Of a stretch of DNA of 64,000 nt, positions 38,501 to 48,307 are shown in pieces. The notes under the pieces are model-generated. The model was not told the origin of the DNA and made no database searches. It saw only the letters and a program-made list of their open reading frames with translations. Position numbers and translations under genes: made by a program. This stretch comes from Dryas octopetala (lineage: Eukaryota > Streptophyta > Magnoliopsida > Rosales > Rosaceae), in contig OY992834.1 in assembly GCA_963921425.1 (NCBI GenBank), positions 27,541,923 to 27,605,922 on the forward strand, read 5' to 3'. Position 1 is the stretch's first letter. Every line of letters begins with the position of its first letter.

Positions 38501-38674
38501 TTCATACTGTTATGCTTTTTTACTGCTGTGGTGCTTTATGTGACCCCATTTAGGGTGGTTGCTTTGGTTGCAGGATTGTACCACTTGAGGCACCCTAAGT
38601 TCCGAAGCAAGCTGCCTTCAGCTCCCAGCAATTTCTTCAAGAGATTGCCTGCTCAAACCGACAGCTTGCTATGA
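35528..38674 (+). CDS. Multiple C2 domain and transmembrane region protein (MCTP)
   Basis: A single intronless frame of 1048 aa, within the usual MCTP size range. The ATG at 35528 (MKLVVEVVDAHDLMPKDG) is chosen because upstream in-frame codons lack ATG (35474 is GTG) and C2-1 of the family starts here. Order: C2-1 (about 1-130), a Pro/Lys/Glu-rich linker (about 135-300), C2-2 (about 304-430, MFYLYVRVVKAKDLPP), C2-3 (about 467-590), C2-4 (about 631-770), then the C-terminal PRT_C region. That region has a hydrophobic hairpin at about 873-905 (TTVLVHILFLILIWYPEL), the motif EAVHPDELDEEFDTFPSSR, a second membrane segment at about 988-1020 and the end FFKRLPAQTDSLL. Known: plant MCTPs (FTIP1, QUIRKY) are ER proteins, several at ER-plasma membrane contacts in plasmodesmata, that bind acidic lipids with C2 domains and act in cell-to-cell movement. 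The linker and C2-1 do not fit QUIRKY itself; the exact subgroup is not assigned. Confidence 0.95.
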   Translation: MKLVVEVVDAHDLMPKDGEGSASSFVEVDFVNQLSRTKTIPKNLNPIWNQKLLFDIDKTENFHHQTIEASVYNERRPIPGRNFLGRVRIPCSNIVKKGEEAYQRFHLEKKWFFSSVKGEIGLKIYISLESESKSTPYSPPQPLEAPPSKSHQTPEIPTSSHPAPPNTPPTTENSRTDSKIFSAVPKTKEYNKKVATVALNSSVAEAKSKDPKEVTKEAVEVRAETAHQIHKHQVLQKPGISVERQPQGFPLTMQPTHLQAHESHQDDFNLKDTNPQLGERWPNGGGRGWMNGERFTSPYDLVEQMFYLYVRVVKAKDLPPSSLTGSCDPYVEVKLGNYKGRTRHFERKINPEWNQVFAFSKDRVQSSVLEVFVKDKEMLGRDDYLGRVVFDLNEIPTRVPPDSALAPQWYRLEHRRGEGKVRGEIMVAVWMGTQADEAFPDAWHSDAAAVYGEGVFNIRSKVYVSPKLWYLRVNVIEAQDVLPNDRSRLPEVFVKAQVGSQVLRTKICPSRTANPLWNEDLVFVAAEPFEEHLVVTVEDRIHPSKDEVLGKISMPIDMFEKRLDHRPVHSRWFNLEKYGFGVLEPDRRKELKFSSKIHLRVCLEGGYHVLDESTMYISDQRPTARQLWKQPVGILEVGILSAQGLLPMKMKDGRGSTDAYCVAKYGQKWVRTRTILDTFSPKWNEQYTWEVYDPCTVITLGVFDNCHLGGGEKPTAPSAAARDSRIGKVRIRLSTLEAHRMYTHSYPLLVLQPNGVKKMGELQLAVRFTTFSVANMIYVYGHPLLPKMHYLYPFTVNQVDNLRYQAMNIVATRLGRAEPPLRKEVVEYMLDVDSHMWSMRRSKANFFRIMSLLSSMFSMSRWFGDVCNWKNSITTVLVHILFLILIWYPELILPTLFVYMFLIGMWNYRFRPRHPPHMDTKLSWAEAVHPDELDEEFDTFPSSRPHDIVRMRYDRIRSVAGRIQTVVGDIATQGERFQSLLSWRDPRATSLFILLCFFTAVVLYVTPFRVVALVAGLYHLRHPKFRSKLPSAPSNFFKRLPAQTDSLL

Positions 38675-39293
38675 AACTAACTGTGACAAGTCCTGTGTAA
38701 CGTTTACTAGTTTCTGTTCATCTAACCTACCTTGCTCGAGTTTGAATAAATGCCATGTTTGAATTCCCTCTTTATCGCAAAGAGAACCGCATCACAATAA
38801 GTAGAACAATAACCACACAATGGTACCAGGCATCCATTGAAGATGATGACCATTCGTAGATTACTCCTACAACTGAGTTTATATCCATGTAGCATTTTCC
38901 CATCGTGTTGGCTATAGGCTACTATATAGTTTAACTTGTAACTTGAAAAAATAGCAAAAGTTCCTTATTAGATGCTATTATCTTCAATGCATTTTATAGT
39001 AAAAATTATGTCTCGAGACTTTAATTCAAGCACAAGTGCACAACCACCCCCACCCCCAAAAGAGTAATACGGATTTCCACATAATATTACCCATCTCACA
39101 TGACCCCAACTAAGGCCTCATATCAAATCATTGCATGTATGGAAACTTTCACATTGCATGACCTGAAATAACATCTGATTGGATGTCAATTACAAATAAA
39201 ACTTAAGAGTACAAGCATTTGGACCAAGTTCAAACAAAAATGGAACAATTGTTGGATATAAGAGCAAAATCTAATACTTTCAATTTCTTCACC
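38675..39293. other. Convergent spacer between MCTP and eL6 3' ends
   Basis: Only 619 bp separate the two stop codons. It must hold both 3' UTRs. AT-rich, with no gene or clear repeat. Confidence 0.6.
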
Positions 39294-41666
<2,373 letters not shown>

Positions 41667-41770
41667 CGCGATTGCTCTGTAAACACTCTCTTACTCACTC
41701 ACTACTCTCCGTCTCCAAATGCCCACCCACAAAACCCTAGATAAACTGCTATGTATATATATGTAGAGGA
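41667..41770 (-). promoter_or_regulatory. RPL6: eL6 promoter and leader: telo-box and TATA-like stretch
   Basis: AAACCCTA at 41732-41739 is an exact telo-box, a known hallmark of plant ribosomal protein promoters. TATATATATAC on the minus strand (about 41753-41763) is a candidate TATA box about 20-30 bp further upstream. The pyrimidine-rich stretch nearer the ATG would suit a short TOP-like leader. No transcript evidence is available. Confidence 0.6.
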
Positions 41771-42212
41771 CTCGGATTCTTTCTGCGTTTAAAGAATTTT
41801 TGACCATCCATCTAATCCAACGGTGTGGTTTACTCCACGTCAGCACATGTATCTTAATTAAACTCACCGTTTTGTAATAACGGTAGCTCCCCTAACTCCT
41901 CTCGCACCTCATTCAGTCACTCCTTCATCCGACAATAACACCGTTGCTCTCAAAATTCTCAATAATTAAATCAAGCCCAAATTATATTGTTGGTCTCTAC
42001 CACTCAAGTCTCGTATAGTTTCTTAGTAGTTGTAATTCAGTAACACATTCTTAATTTTGTCAATTTTTTTAATAAAAATATAGTACGTGAAGTACATGAG
42101 TGATTATATTTTAGGCTTTAAGTAATTTAACTTTATTATCTTTATCTATAATACCTTAAATTGTGTACGACACATGTTATTTGTGATGACCAAATTAACG
42201 AAATTAAGGACA
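41771..42212. other. Spacer upstream of eL6
   Basis: AT-rich sequence between the eL6 promoter and the LINE remnant. No gene or clear repeat. An AGCCCA (TGGGCT on the minus strand) at about 41965 resembles a site II element of ribosomal protein genes, but a single copy is weak evidence. Confidence 0.4.
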
Positions 42213-42632
42213 ATGACCATTTTTTTTTTGGTAAAATGAAGGCCTTACATCCCAAACAACACAAAACTAGCCAGGAATCACCCTAGAACTGGCAAGACCA
42301 GGTCTAACGGCCTCAAAACAAATTACAACATAAAGGGGAGTGGTGAACCAAAAAACCAAGACTTCAGTCTTTACCAAAGCAGCCAGCCCATCAACGACTG
42401 ACATATGCTCTCGGAAAAACATGCCTAACCACCACAGTCCAATGCCAACCAATAACTTCCTTATAGCCTCCAATACATGACATTTTCCGAAATTAGCCTA
42501 AAAACTAGCAAGTCATCTATCATGAGAATCCCTAATCACCCCGCCAGCACACATGATACCAGGATCCCTCTTGAAGCTTCCATCAACCCTCTAGGGGAAG
42601 CATCCACTTCACAAGACCAGGGGATTGAGGAG
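42213..42632 (-). mobile_element. LINE remnant, 3' part (RNase H region), antisense
   Basis: Read on the minus strand with stops and frame changes, 42600-42400 gives CAGGVIRDSHDR, then LASF, then FGKCHVLEAI, the pattern of plant LINE RNase H domains (GGVIRD...W...F...G...EAE). A T run near 42220 (poly-A on the minus strand) could be the 3' tail. The 5' continuation is at 45725-45960, on the other side of an inserted LTR element. A loose 17-bp similarity between 42191-42207 and 45954-45971 may be the worn target duplication of the LINE. Confidence 0.6.
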
Positions 42633-42822
42633 TGATGCAGAAGCATAGGGGATAATCAAGATTACCCAAGCCACAAGTTATCTTAAATCTTATTTCCAAA
42701 ATAATCGACGAATATCTTTTCCATTAATTGTGATTTCTTACCTAATTAGTATTTAATGTAATATTTCATATTATATTTTCTTTATTGTTTTCCTTTGACT
42801 GCAAGAAACCTTAGACTATTTA

Positions 42823-43968
42823 GGCGCCGTTTGAGCTGTGGATGACCCAAAATGGATGACAATTCTCAATCATCCACAACAGTTTTGGTGTTTGGTAAAA
42901 ACATGAAAAAGTGTCTTGGCTCATAATTCTCAACTCCCTACAGCAAAAATAAAAGCAGGTTTGTATATACTTTTGAAAGCTGCATTGAATCACAGTAACA
43001 ATGAAAATTTTATTTTACCCGTAATACCTTCATTGATTTTTGAAAATCACATCTTATCCCTATTTTATTCGATCAATATCATATAACTATTTAAACATCT
43101 AGATTTTTTTTTTGTTTATTTTAAATTAAAAAATATGTCAATTGTTAATTATATTTAATAGGCTTTATTACACTTTACCCACCTGAACTTTGAGCTCAAT
43201 CTCACTTCGAGCTCAATCTCACTTCACCACCTAAATAAAAATTGTGTCAATTTACCACCTGAATTAAAAATTTGTTGCAATGTACCACCTATGGTTTATT
43301 TTGTCTAAATTTTTATTAAAAATAAGAGTGTTTTGGTCTTTTTAAGTCAGTTTTTGTTGTGTTAAAGCAAATAAAGTGTAAAAAAATCATTTTTTCTAAC
43401 AATAGGAACTTGAACAGAAGCAAAACACTCTTATTTTTAACAAAAGTTTAAACAAAATGATCCAAAGGTGGTACATTGCAATAAATTTTTAATTCAGGTG
43501 ATAAATTGACACAATTTTTTTAAGTGGTGAAGTGAGATTGAGCCCAAAGTGTAGGTGGGTAAAATGTAATAAAGCCTATTTAATATTGTGAACATTAATT
43601 ATAATATTTTATTTGTACGATTAAAATTATAATATACCCAAAAAATAATAGGCATACTTATTTAATAATGTTGTTTTTTGAAAAATTAATGCTAATACAA
43701 ATTTGTAGCCAAAAATTTCAAAAACATGTAAAAAAAACATTTTATTTTTACCAAACAAATAAGTAAAAGGCATTTTCAGCATCATGTCCATTTTAGTAAT
43801 TATAAATAGCCACAACAGTTTTACATTACAATTTACCTAACACCTTCATACTGCTTTTTGTACTCACAGCACTTTTGAAAACATAGTTTACCAAACACTC
43901 AACTGTTTTACTTCATAACTGACTTTACTTCACAACAGTTTTTTCTTACAGCAATCTCAAACTAAGCC
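42823..43968. mobile_element. PIF/Harbinger-like element in the left LTR, 3-bp TTA TSD
   Basis: The ends GGCGCCGTTTGAGCTGTGG and (reverse complement of the right end) GGCTTAGTTTGAGATTGC form imperfect terminal inverted repeats. TTA occurs on both sides (42820-42822 and 43969-43971), and the uninterrupted right LTR shows a single TTTAAG at this site. TTA/TAA duplications with GGC...GTTTG ends are typical of PIF/Harbinger. No transposase. Without its own 416-bp insertion it would be about 720 bp. Subterminal ACAACAGTTTT motifs recur near both ends. Confidence 0.85.
43161..43576. mobile_element. Mutator-like MITE nested inside the Harbinger-like element
   Basis: Perfect 9-bp repeats TATTTAATA (43152-43160 and 43577-43585) flank a 416-bp foldback. 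The left arm GGCTTTATTACACTTTACCC pairs with the right arm GGGTAAAATGTAATAAAGCC, and the arms continue inward for most of the element (CCACCTGAATTAAAAATTT against AAATTTTTAATTCAGGTG). The spacer has a second inverted pair around AAAATAAGAGTGTTTTG. A fragment of the same family lies at about 61598-61655. Confidence 0.9.
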
Positions 43969-44971
43969 TTAAGCAAAGATTTGTGATGGTCATGTTTAGT
44001 TTTTTATGATTAATAGAATAATACAGTAACTATTTTAGCCACAGGCAAGAGTGTCTTATCCTTTACTCCAGTGTCGAGTTCTCTTTGAGTTGGTGGCTAT
44101 GTTCGAAATCTGATCCCCATAATTTGTATCAGAGCATGTTGGTGTCTGTTCGAACAGTGAACTCCATGACTGACAACATGCGTGGTTGGGGGGGTTTTCG
44201 TATGGAGGCTTGTAACAACTCTAATGATGACATGAAAGAGATTAAAATGATGATCCAACAACTTACGGATAGTATCGCTTGCATCGAAGCTTGACGCTAG
44301 GGTGGTAAGAGTTTTGACGGGGAGGGAGGCATTAGCCTCTATCATCAACGTATCACTTCCATCAAAACTCTAGACCAAGACGGTGAGGGTTTCAACGGGG
44401 AGGGAGAAATTGACCCTTTTCATCACCTCGCTTCATCATATGAGCAGGTTGAAGAAGGACATGAAGACTAACCATTCAATAATGACTTGGCTAGGTATTT
44501 TGAAAACGAAGGTATAAATGAGTTTAATAATTCTAGTGGATCATGTTTTTCATCAGATTTATTAAATTTAGATTTGCCTCTGAAATTTGATTGTTGTGCA
44601 CAAAGTGTGTGTGAGAATTGTTATGATAACTTTCAGGCAGAAAAAACTGAGAAGAAGAATTAATCGGATGATAAATTTCACTCAATTGATTTTCTTGGGA
44701 TCAATATTTTTAGTTTGTAGACACTAAAGCAATTGGTTGATATTGTCAAACGTGTTGAAAGGAATTTTGGATGTCAAGATTTATTGACAAAAAGAAATTT
44801 GTCAATTCAAGCAATAACAAATATTCCAAATGTTTGTTTATTTGGAAAGGAAGACTTCAATCGATCGCAAGCCAAATCGAGAATGACTTTATTACAATGG
44901 AAGATTGTGCTGAGATTCTCTCTAATCAATGGCTCGAATTCAAGGACGAATTATTTCCAACTAGGAAAGTC

Positions 44972-45719
44972 TGATGGAGGAGCATAGGGGATAATCAAGA
45001 TTAACCAAGCCACAAATTATCTCAAATCTTATTTCCAAAATAATCGGCGAATATCTTTTCCATTAATTGTGATTTCTTACCTAATTAGTATTTAATGTAA
45101 TATTTCATAGGGAGACTTAGAGTTCAGTCCATTTTATTAGTCTTTCTTAGACTAAAATCGTTAGTGATTTAGGGTTTTTAATCAAGTCCTTTTATTTTTC
45201 TTCTTTGACAGTTTTATGTTAGATTTTAACTTCGGAATTTTGAGCTCCGTCCAAAATCCTGGAGTTAAAACCTAATATGCAGTCTCTATAAAGCTCACTC
45301 TACACCCTAGGAAAGGAAATACCCTTCAAATCGGGGAAGGACTTTATTATGAATTAAAATGATTTTCTTATAAATTAAAATGATTTTATTATGAATTAAA
45401 AAAAATTTCTTATAAATTAAAAAGATTTTCTTATAAATTTTAAAATACTTCCGGTTTCCATAAAAAAAATGTTTTTTTAAAGAAACTAAGCCTAATTATC
45501 TTTATTTCATATTATATTTAATTTCTTTATTGTTTTCTTTTGACTGCAAGGAACATTAGGCTATTTAAGCCAAGATTTGTGATGGTCTTGTTTTGTTTTT
45601 TATGATTAATAGAATAATACATCAGTTATTTTAGTCGCAAGCAGGAGTACCTTATCCTTTACTCTTGTGTTTCAAGTTCTCTTTGAGTTGGTGGCTATGT
45701 TCGAAAATGATCCTCATCA
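44972..45719 (+). repeat. Right LTR, interrupted by a Mutator-like MITE
   Basis: It begins TGATGGAGGAGCATAGGGG and ends GATCCTCATCA. It matches the left LTR on both sides of the 393-bp insertion at 45110-45502. The purine-rich CTAGGAAAGTC just before it is the candidate polypurine tract. Confidence 0.87.
45110..45502 (+). mobile_element. Mutator-like MITE in the right LTR, same family as 12312-12711
   Basis: Perfect 9-bp repeats TATTTCATA (45101-45109 and 45503-45511) flank the element; the left LTR has one TATTTCATA at this site, which proves insertion. It begins GGGAGACTTAGAG and ends CCTAATTATCTT, matching the element in FRIENDLY intron 14 throughout. The interior palindrome GATTTTAACTTCGGAATTTT, GAGCTCCGTC, CAAAATCCTGGAGTTAAAAC is the fullest version of the shared core. 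Confidence 0.92.
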
Positions 45720-45724
45720 AGGAG

Positions 45725-45960
45725 CATAACTCACCAAGACCTTATTAGCCTTATACCATTTAACAACAAACTTCGAAATAATTATGACGCAAGAAAGGCA
45801 TTCTAAACCCTGTGCTAAAAATAATTCTACATCGCCAAATCCAGATATGCCATAAGCACAAGAGACTATAACTTCAAATTGCATCTAAAAACCAATCCTC
45901 AAAACTACAAACAAGAGAGTCAAAGAACTCTTGGCAATAGTTGTTGATTGAAACAAATTT
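45725..45960 (-). mobile_element. LINE remnant, 5' part, antisense
   Basis: The minus-strand reading, with stops, gives YCQEFFDSLVCSFEDWFLDAI, then SYSLLCLWHIWIWRCRIIFS. This looks like the region between the zinc-binding domain and the RNase H domain in plant LINE polyproteins. With the LTR element and one AGGAG removed it runs directly into the RNase H piece at 42632 and below. It is 5'-truncated near 45960. Confidence 0.55.
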
Positions 45961-46760
45961 GATGAAATTAAATACGTAACCTTAAATTGCAGTTGCTATA
46001 AAGCTATAACACTAGACCTATTTTTGTAGTAGCATTGCCATATGAACACCCCATTCTCCTCCAATTACACACTCCTCTCTTTTATTTAGTGAATTATAAT
46101 TTTAGCTCAAACTTAAATGATCATAAGGACAACTCACCCTAACCCAACCATTTTAAGTCTTGACCTCGCCTCGACCCTGACCCCACCACTGCTACCATGG
46201 ACTGCCAGCAACAATGGAGGCATGTGATGGGTTAGAGGGTTATTGGGTTTTAGGTTTTTTTTTTCCTTGTGGAATGGCGATATTTTAAAATTTTTAGGGC
46301 CGTGTAGTGAAAAATTGAATAAACTAAAAAGAAAAAGAGGCGTGAGGTGAGAAAAGGGTATGTAGTGAGAGAAATATGAATGTTCATATAATAGCCCTCT
46401 TTTGCATTGACAAAATTAGCAAAATTAAAACTATAGGAATCTAAGTCTTTTTTTTTTTTTTTGGGTAATTTTGTGAAATAATCCATTTTAATGCTTGAAT
46501 TACTTTTTTAACTATCAGCTCCAAAATTAATATTTTTTTACTTTTTAAATACTTTTAGAACCAAATACCCTTTTAAGTCGGCTAAGTTCGTCCTCAACTC
46601 GACCATATGAGGACGAACCGGCGATAATATGTTAACAAAAAAAATTCGACTTTTATAAAATGGGTGTAAGAGGACAATGAAGCTTCATTCAAATTTCAGA
46701 TCTGAAACAAATAAATTTCAGATTTGGAACTTTGAACATCTTCCTCAGTCACCTTCTATC
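45961..46760. other. Spacer between the LINE remnant and the hAT-like element
   Basis: No gene is supported. AT-rich, with a T run near 46450. Short open frames lack any recognisable motif. Confidence 0.5.
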
Positions 46761-46850
46761 CAAGGAATTAAATTTCGCTGAAAATTTCGTTTTTTTAGGG
46801 TGTCGAAATCGAAACACATGTTTAATAATTTTTCGGGAAAATTTCGCCGA

Positions 46851-46950
46851 AATTTTCGAAATTTCGCCGAAATTTATCGAAATTTATCGAAATTTACCGA
46901 AATTTACCGAAATTTATCGAAATTTATCGAAATTTACCGAAATTTTTCGA
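46851..46950. repeat. 10-bp tandem repeat cgaaattta(t/c)
   Basis: Nine consecutive units with period exactly 10 bp occupy 46861-46950, varying only at (T/C)CGA and in the A/T length of the last units. It lies in the left subterminal part of the hAT-like element. The period equals about one turn of the DNA helix, so the AAATTT tracts lie on one face. Confidence 0.9.
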
Positions 46951-47375
46951 AATTTTCGAAATTTTCATATTTTTCATTTTCTCCAACTTCAAAAATTCAC
47001 CAAAAATAGCTCGAGACTCCAAATAATTCACCGAAAAATTCTATGAACTCGTATTGATGACTACTAATTTCCTATAACCTCAAAATAGTCAAATTGCTTT
47101 CAAAAAAATTATGAAAAATCCTACTCTTATAATTTAATTCTGAAAAAAATAATAATCGTCAAATTCTTGAATTTTTCATTTTCTAAAATTCATTTCCACA
47201 CAACTAAGCTCTAAAACCACAACCAAAGGTCTAAGTTAGTTAAAATAAATTTAAAGAAATTTCTAATTTCTTTAAACAAAACTTAAAACAAATTTGAAAA
47301 TTTTGAGTAACAAAATTACCATAAGCCAAAATTTGGGTTGTTACACTTAGTGAAGACAAAGCTTGGCTAAGTAAG

Positions 47376-47530
47376 AGACATGGGAAAAAAGGAAGGAAAG
47401 AAAAAAAATAAAAAAAAGACTGAAGAGAGAGGCACGGGGAAAAAAAGGTAAGGAAATAAAAAAAAAAGAAAAAAAAAGGGGGGGGGGGGTTTGGGGCCTT
47501 TGGGCAATTGGAAAGAAGAAAAAAAGGTTT
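47376..47530. repeat. Homopurine tract with poly-G run
   Basis: More than 100 bp of almost pure A/G on the + strand, including about 11 G near 47479-47489. It has simple mirror-like stretches (GGAAGGAAAG) and no coding capacity. Confidence 0.8.
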
Positions 47531-48244
47531 GAGATTTCTTTTAGTTATTTTAAACCTTAAACTTTAATACATTTCTATATAAAAAAATAATTAAAAGTAT
47601 CCTAAAGGGCTTAAAACTTAAGATCCTAAAAAATATAGAGTATATAGGGTTTAATGTATAGATTATAGAGTATTAGGGTATATAGAATATATAGAGTATT
47701 AGGGTTTAGATTTTAGTGTATAATTAAATTATACAGTATAAATTAAGAATATACTAATTTTGTTTATTCATTATACTAATTTTATTTAACAGTATTTGTT
47801 CCAGCGCGCATTATATTCACCTTATATTACATGAAACCTACTATATAATTTGATTTCTTCAATGTTTTTTATCAATTAAGTAGATAATATGTTAAATAAA
47901 CATATGGTAAAGTTTCATTCAAAATTTCCGTATTTTGATAGTAATTTCCGTCATTTCCATCTAATTTCTGTCGAAATTTAAAAATTTTCGAAATTTTCGT
48001 CGAAATTTCCATCGAAATTTCCTCGAAACTCGAAATTTTATTCCTTGCTTATATCAACGTACCCCACAAAATCAACAGGTAAATCTTATCATCCAGGCTG
48101 GTGTGTCGTTCCAAACCATTGGATTATTTGGATGATTCAGATTTTATAGAATGTAGAGAACAGCACAATTACAAATGGCAGAGGATCAAGACCCCAACTA
48201 GATAATGTGATGATGAAATTGAAGCCTCCTCAGTTGCATTCCCA

Positions 48245-48307
48245 CTCTCTCTCTCTCAGTCTCACTCTGCTCTAAAACCCCGTTCACTCCCAATTAACCC
48301 AAAAGAA
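48245..48307 (+). promoter_or_regulatory. PSRP2: PSRP2 5' leader with CT repeat
   Basis: CTCTCTCTCTCTCAGTCTCA immediately upstream of the ATG at 48308 looks like a typical plant pyrimidine-rich leader. The hAT-like element ends only about 260 bp upstream of the ATG, so the proximal promoter is very short or overlaps the element edge. Confidence 0.45.

Larger units (their letters stand above)
42633..44121 (+). repeat. Left LTR, interrupted by a Harbinger-like element
   Basis: It begins TGATGCAGAAGCATAGGGG. The original terminus CCTCATCA, seen in the right copy, has changed to CCCCATA here. LTR sequence continues on both sides of the 1146-bp insertion at 42823-43968. Confidence 0.85.
42633..45719 (+). 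mobile_element. Short non-autonomous LTR retrotransposon (Ty3-like), with nested inserts
   Basis: The element runs from TGATG to CATCA between perfect 5-bp target repeats AGGAG (42628-42632 and 45720-45724). The left LTR (42633-44121) and right LTR (44972-45719) share CATAGGGGATAATCAAGATT and many further blocks. Without later insertions they are about 340 and 346 bp. Two bases after the left LTR, TTGTATCAGAGC (44124-44135) resembles the initiator-Met tRNA primer site TGGTATCAGAGC. The 850-bp interior carries only a gag-start-like peptide (DDMKEIKMMIQQLTDSI, ending at 44294) and decayed sequence that includes AAGGACGAATT before the right LTR; no protease, RT or integrase is present. It is dead and was probably mobilised in trans. 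Confidence 0.88.
46761..48047. mobile_element. hAT-like non-autonomous element, 1287 bp
   Basis: The left end CAAGGAATTAAATTTCG and the reverse complement of the right end, CAAGGAATAAAATTTCG, match at 16 of 17 positions. The flanks CTTCTATC (46753-46760) and CTTATATC (48048-48055) match at 7 of 8 positions, consistent with an 8-bp hAT target duplication. Both subterminal regions are packed with CGAAATTT motifs (46830-46970 and 47990-48040), as expected for transposase binding arrays. No transposase frame. A homopurine tract (47376-47530) lies inside. Confidence 0.75.

Noticed and set aside
35528-38674. Naming the MCTP gene QUIRKY
   Set aside because: The first C2 domain, the linker and the second C2 domain differ clearly from QUIRKY as I remember it. 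The family is certain, the subgroup is not.
44733-44987. 84-codon frame inside the LTR element as a gene
   Set aside because: It spans decayed interior and the start of the right LTR, so it is not a host gene.
46830-46970. CRISPR-like array
   Set aside because: The units are 10 bp and contiguous with no spacers, in a plant nuclear sequence.
46732-47046. Open frames of IYRNLSKFTEI type
   Set aside because: They are translations of the 10-bp repeat in the hAT-like element, with no gene structure.
47630-47720. Interstitial telomere repeat (TTTAGGG-like)
   Set aside because: Only scattered AGGGTTTA/TAGGGT pieces with period unlike 7 bp; they appear as part of an AT-rich, tatagagtat-type repeat.
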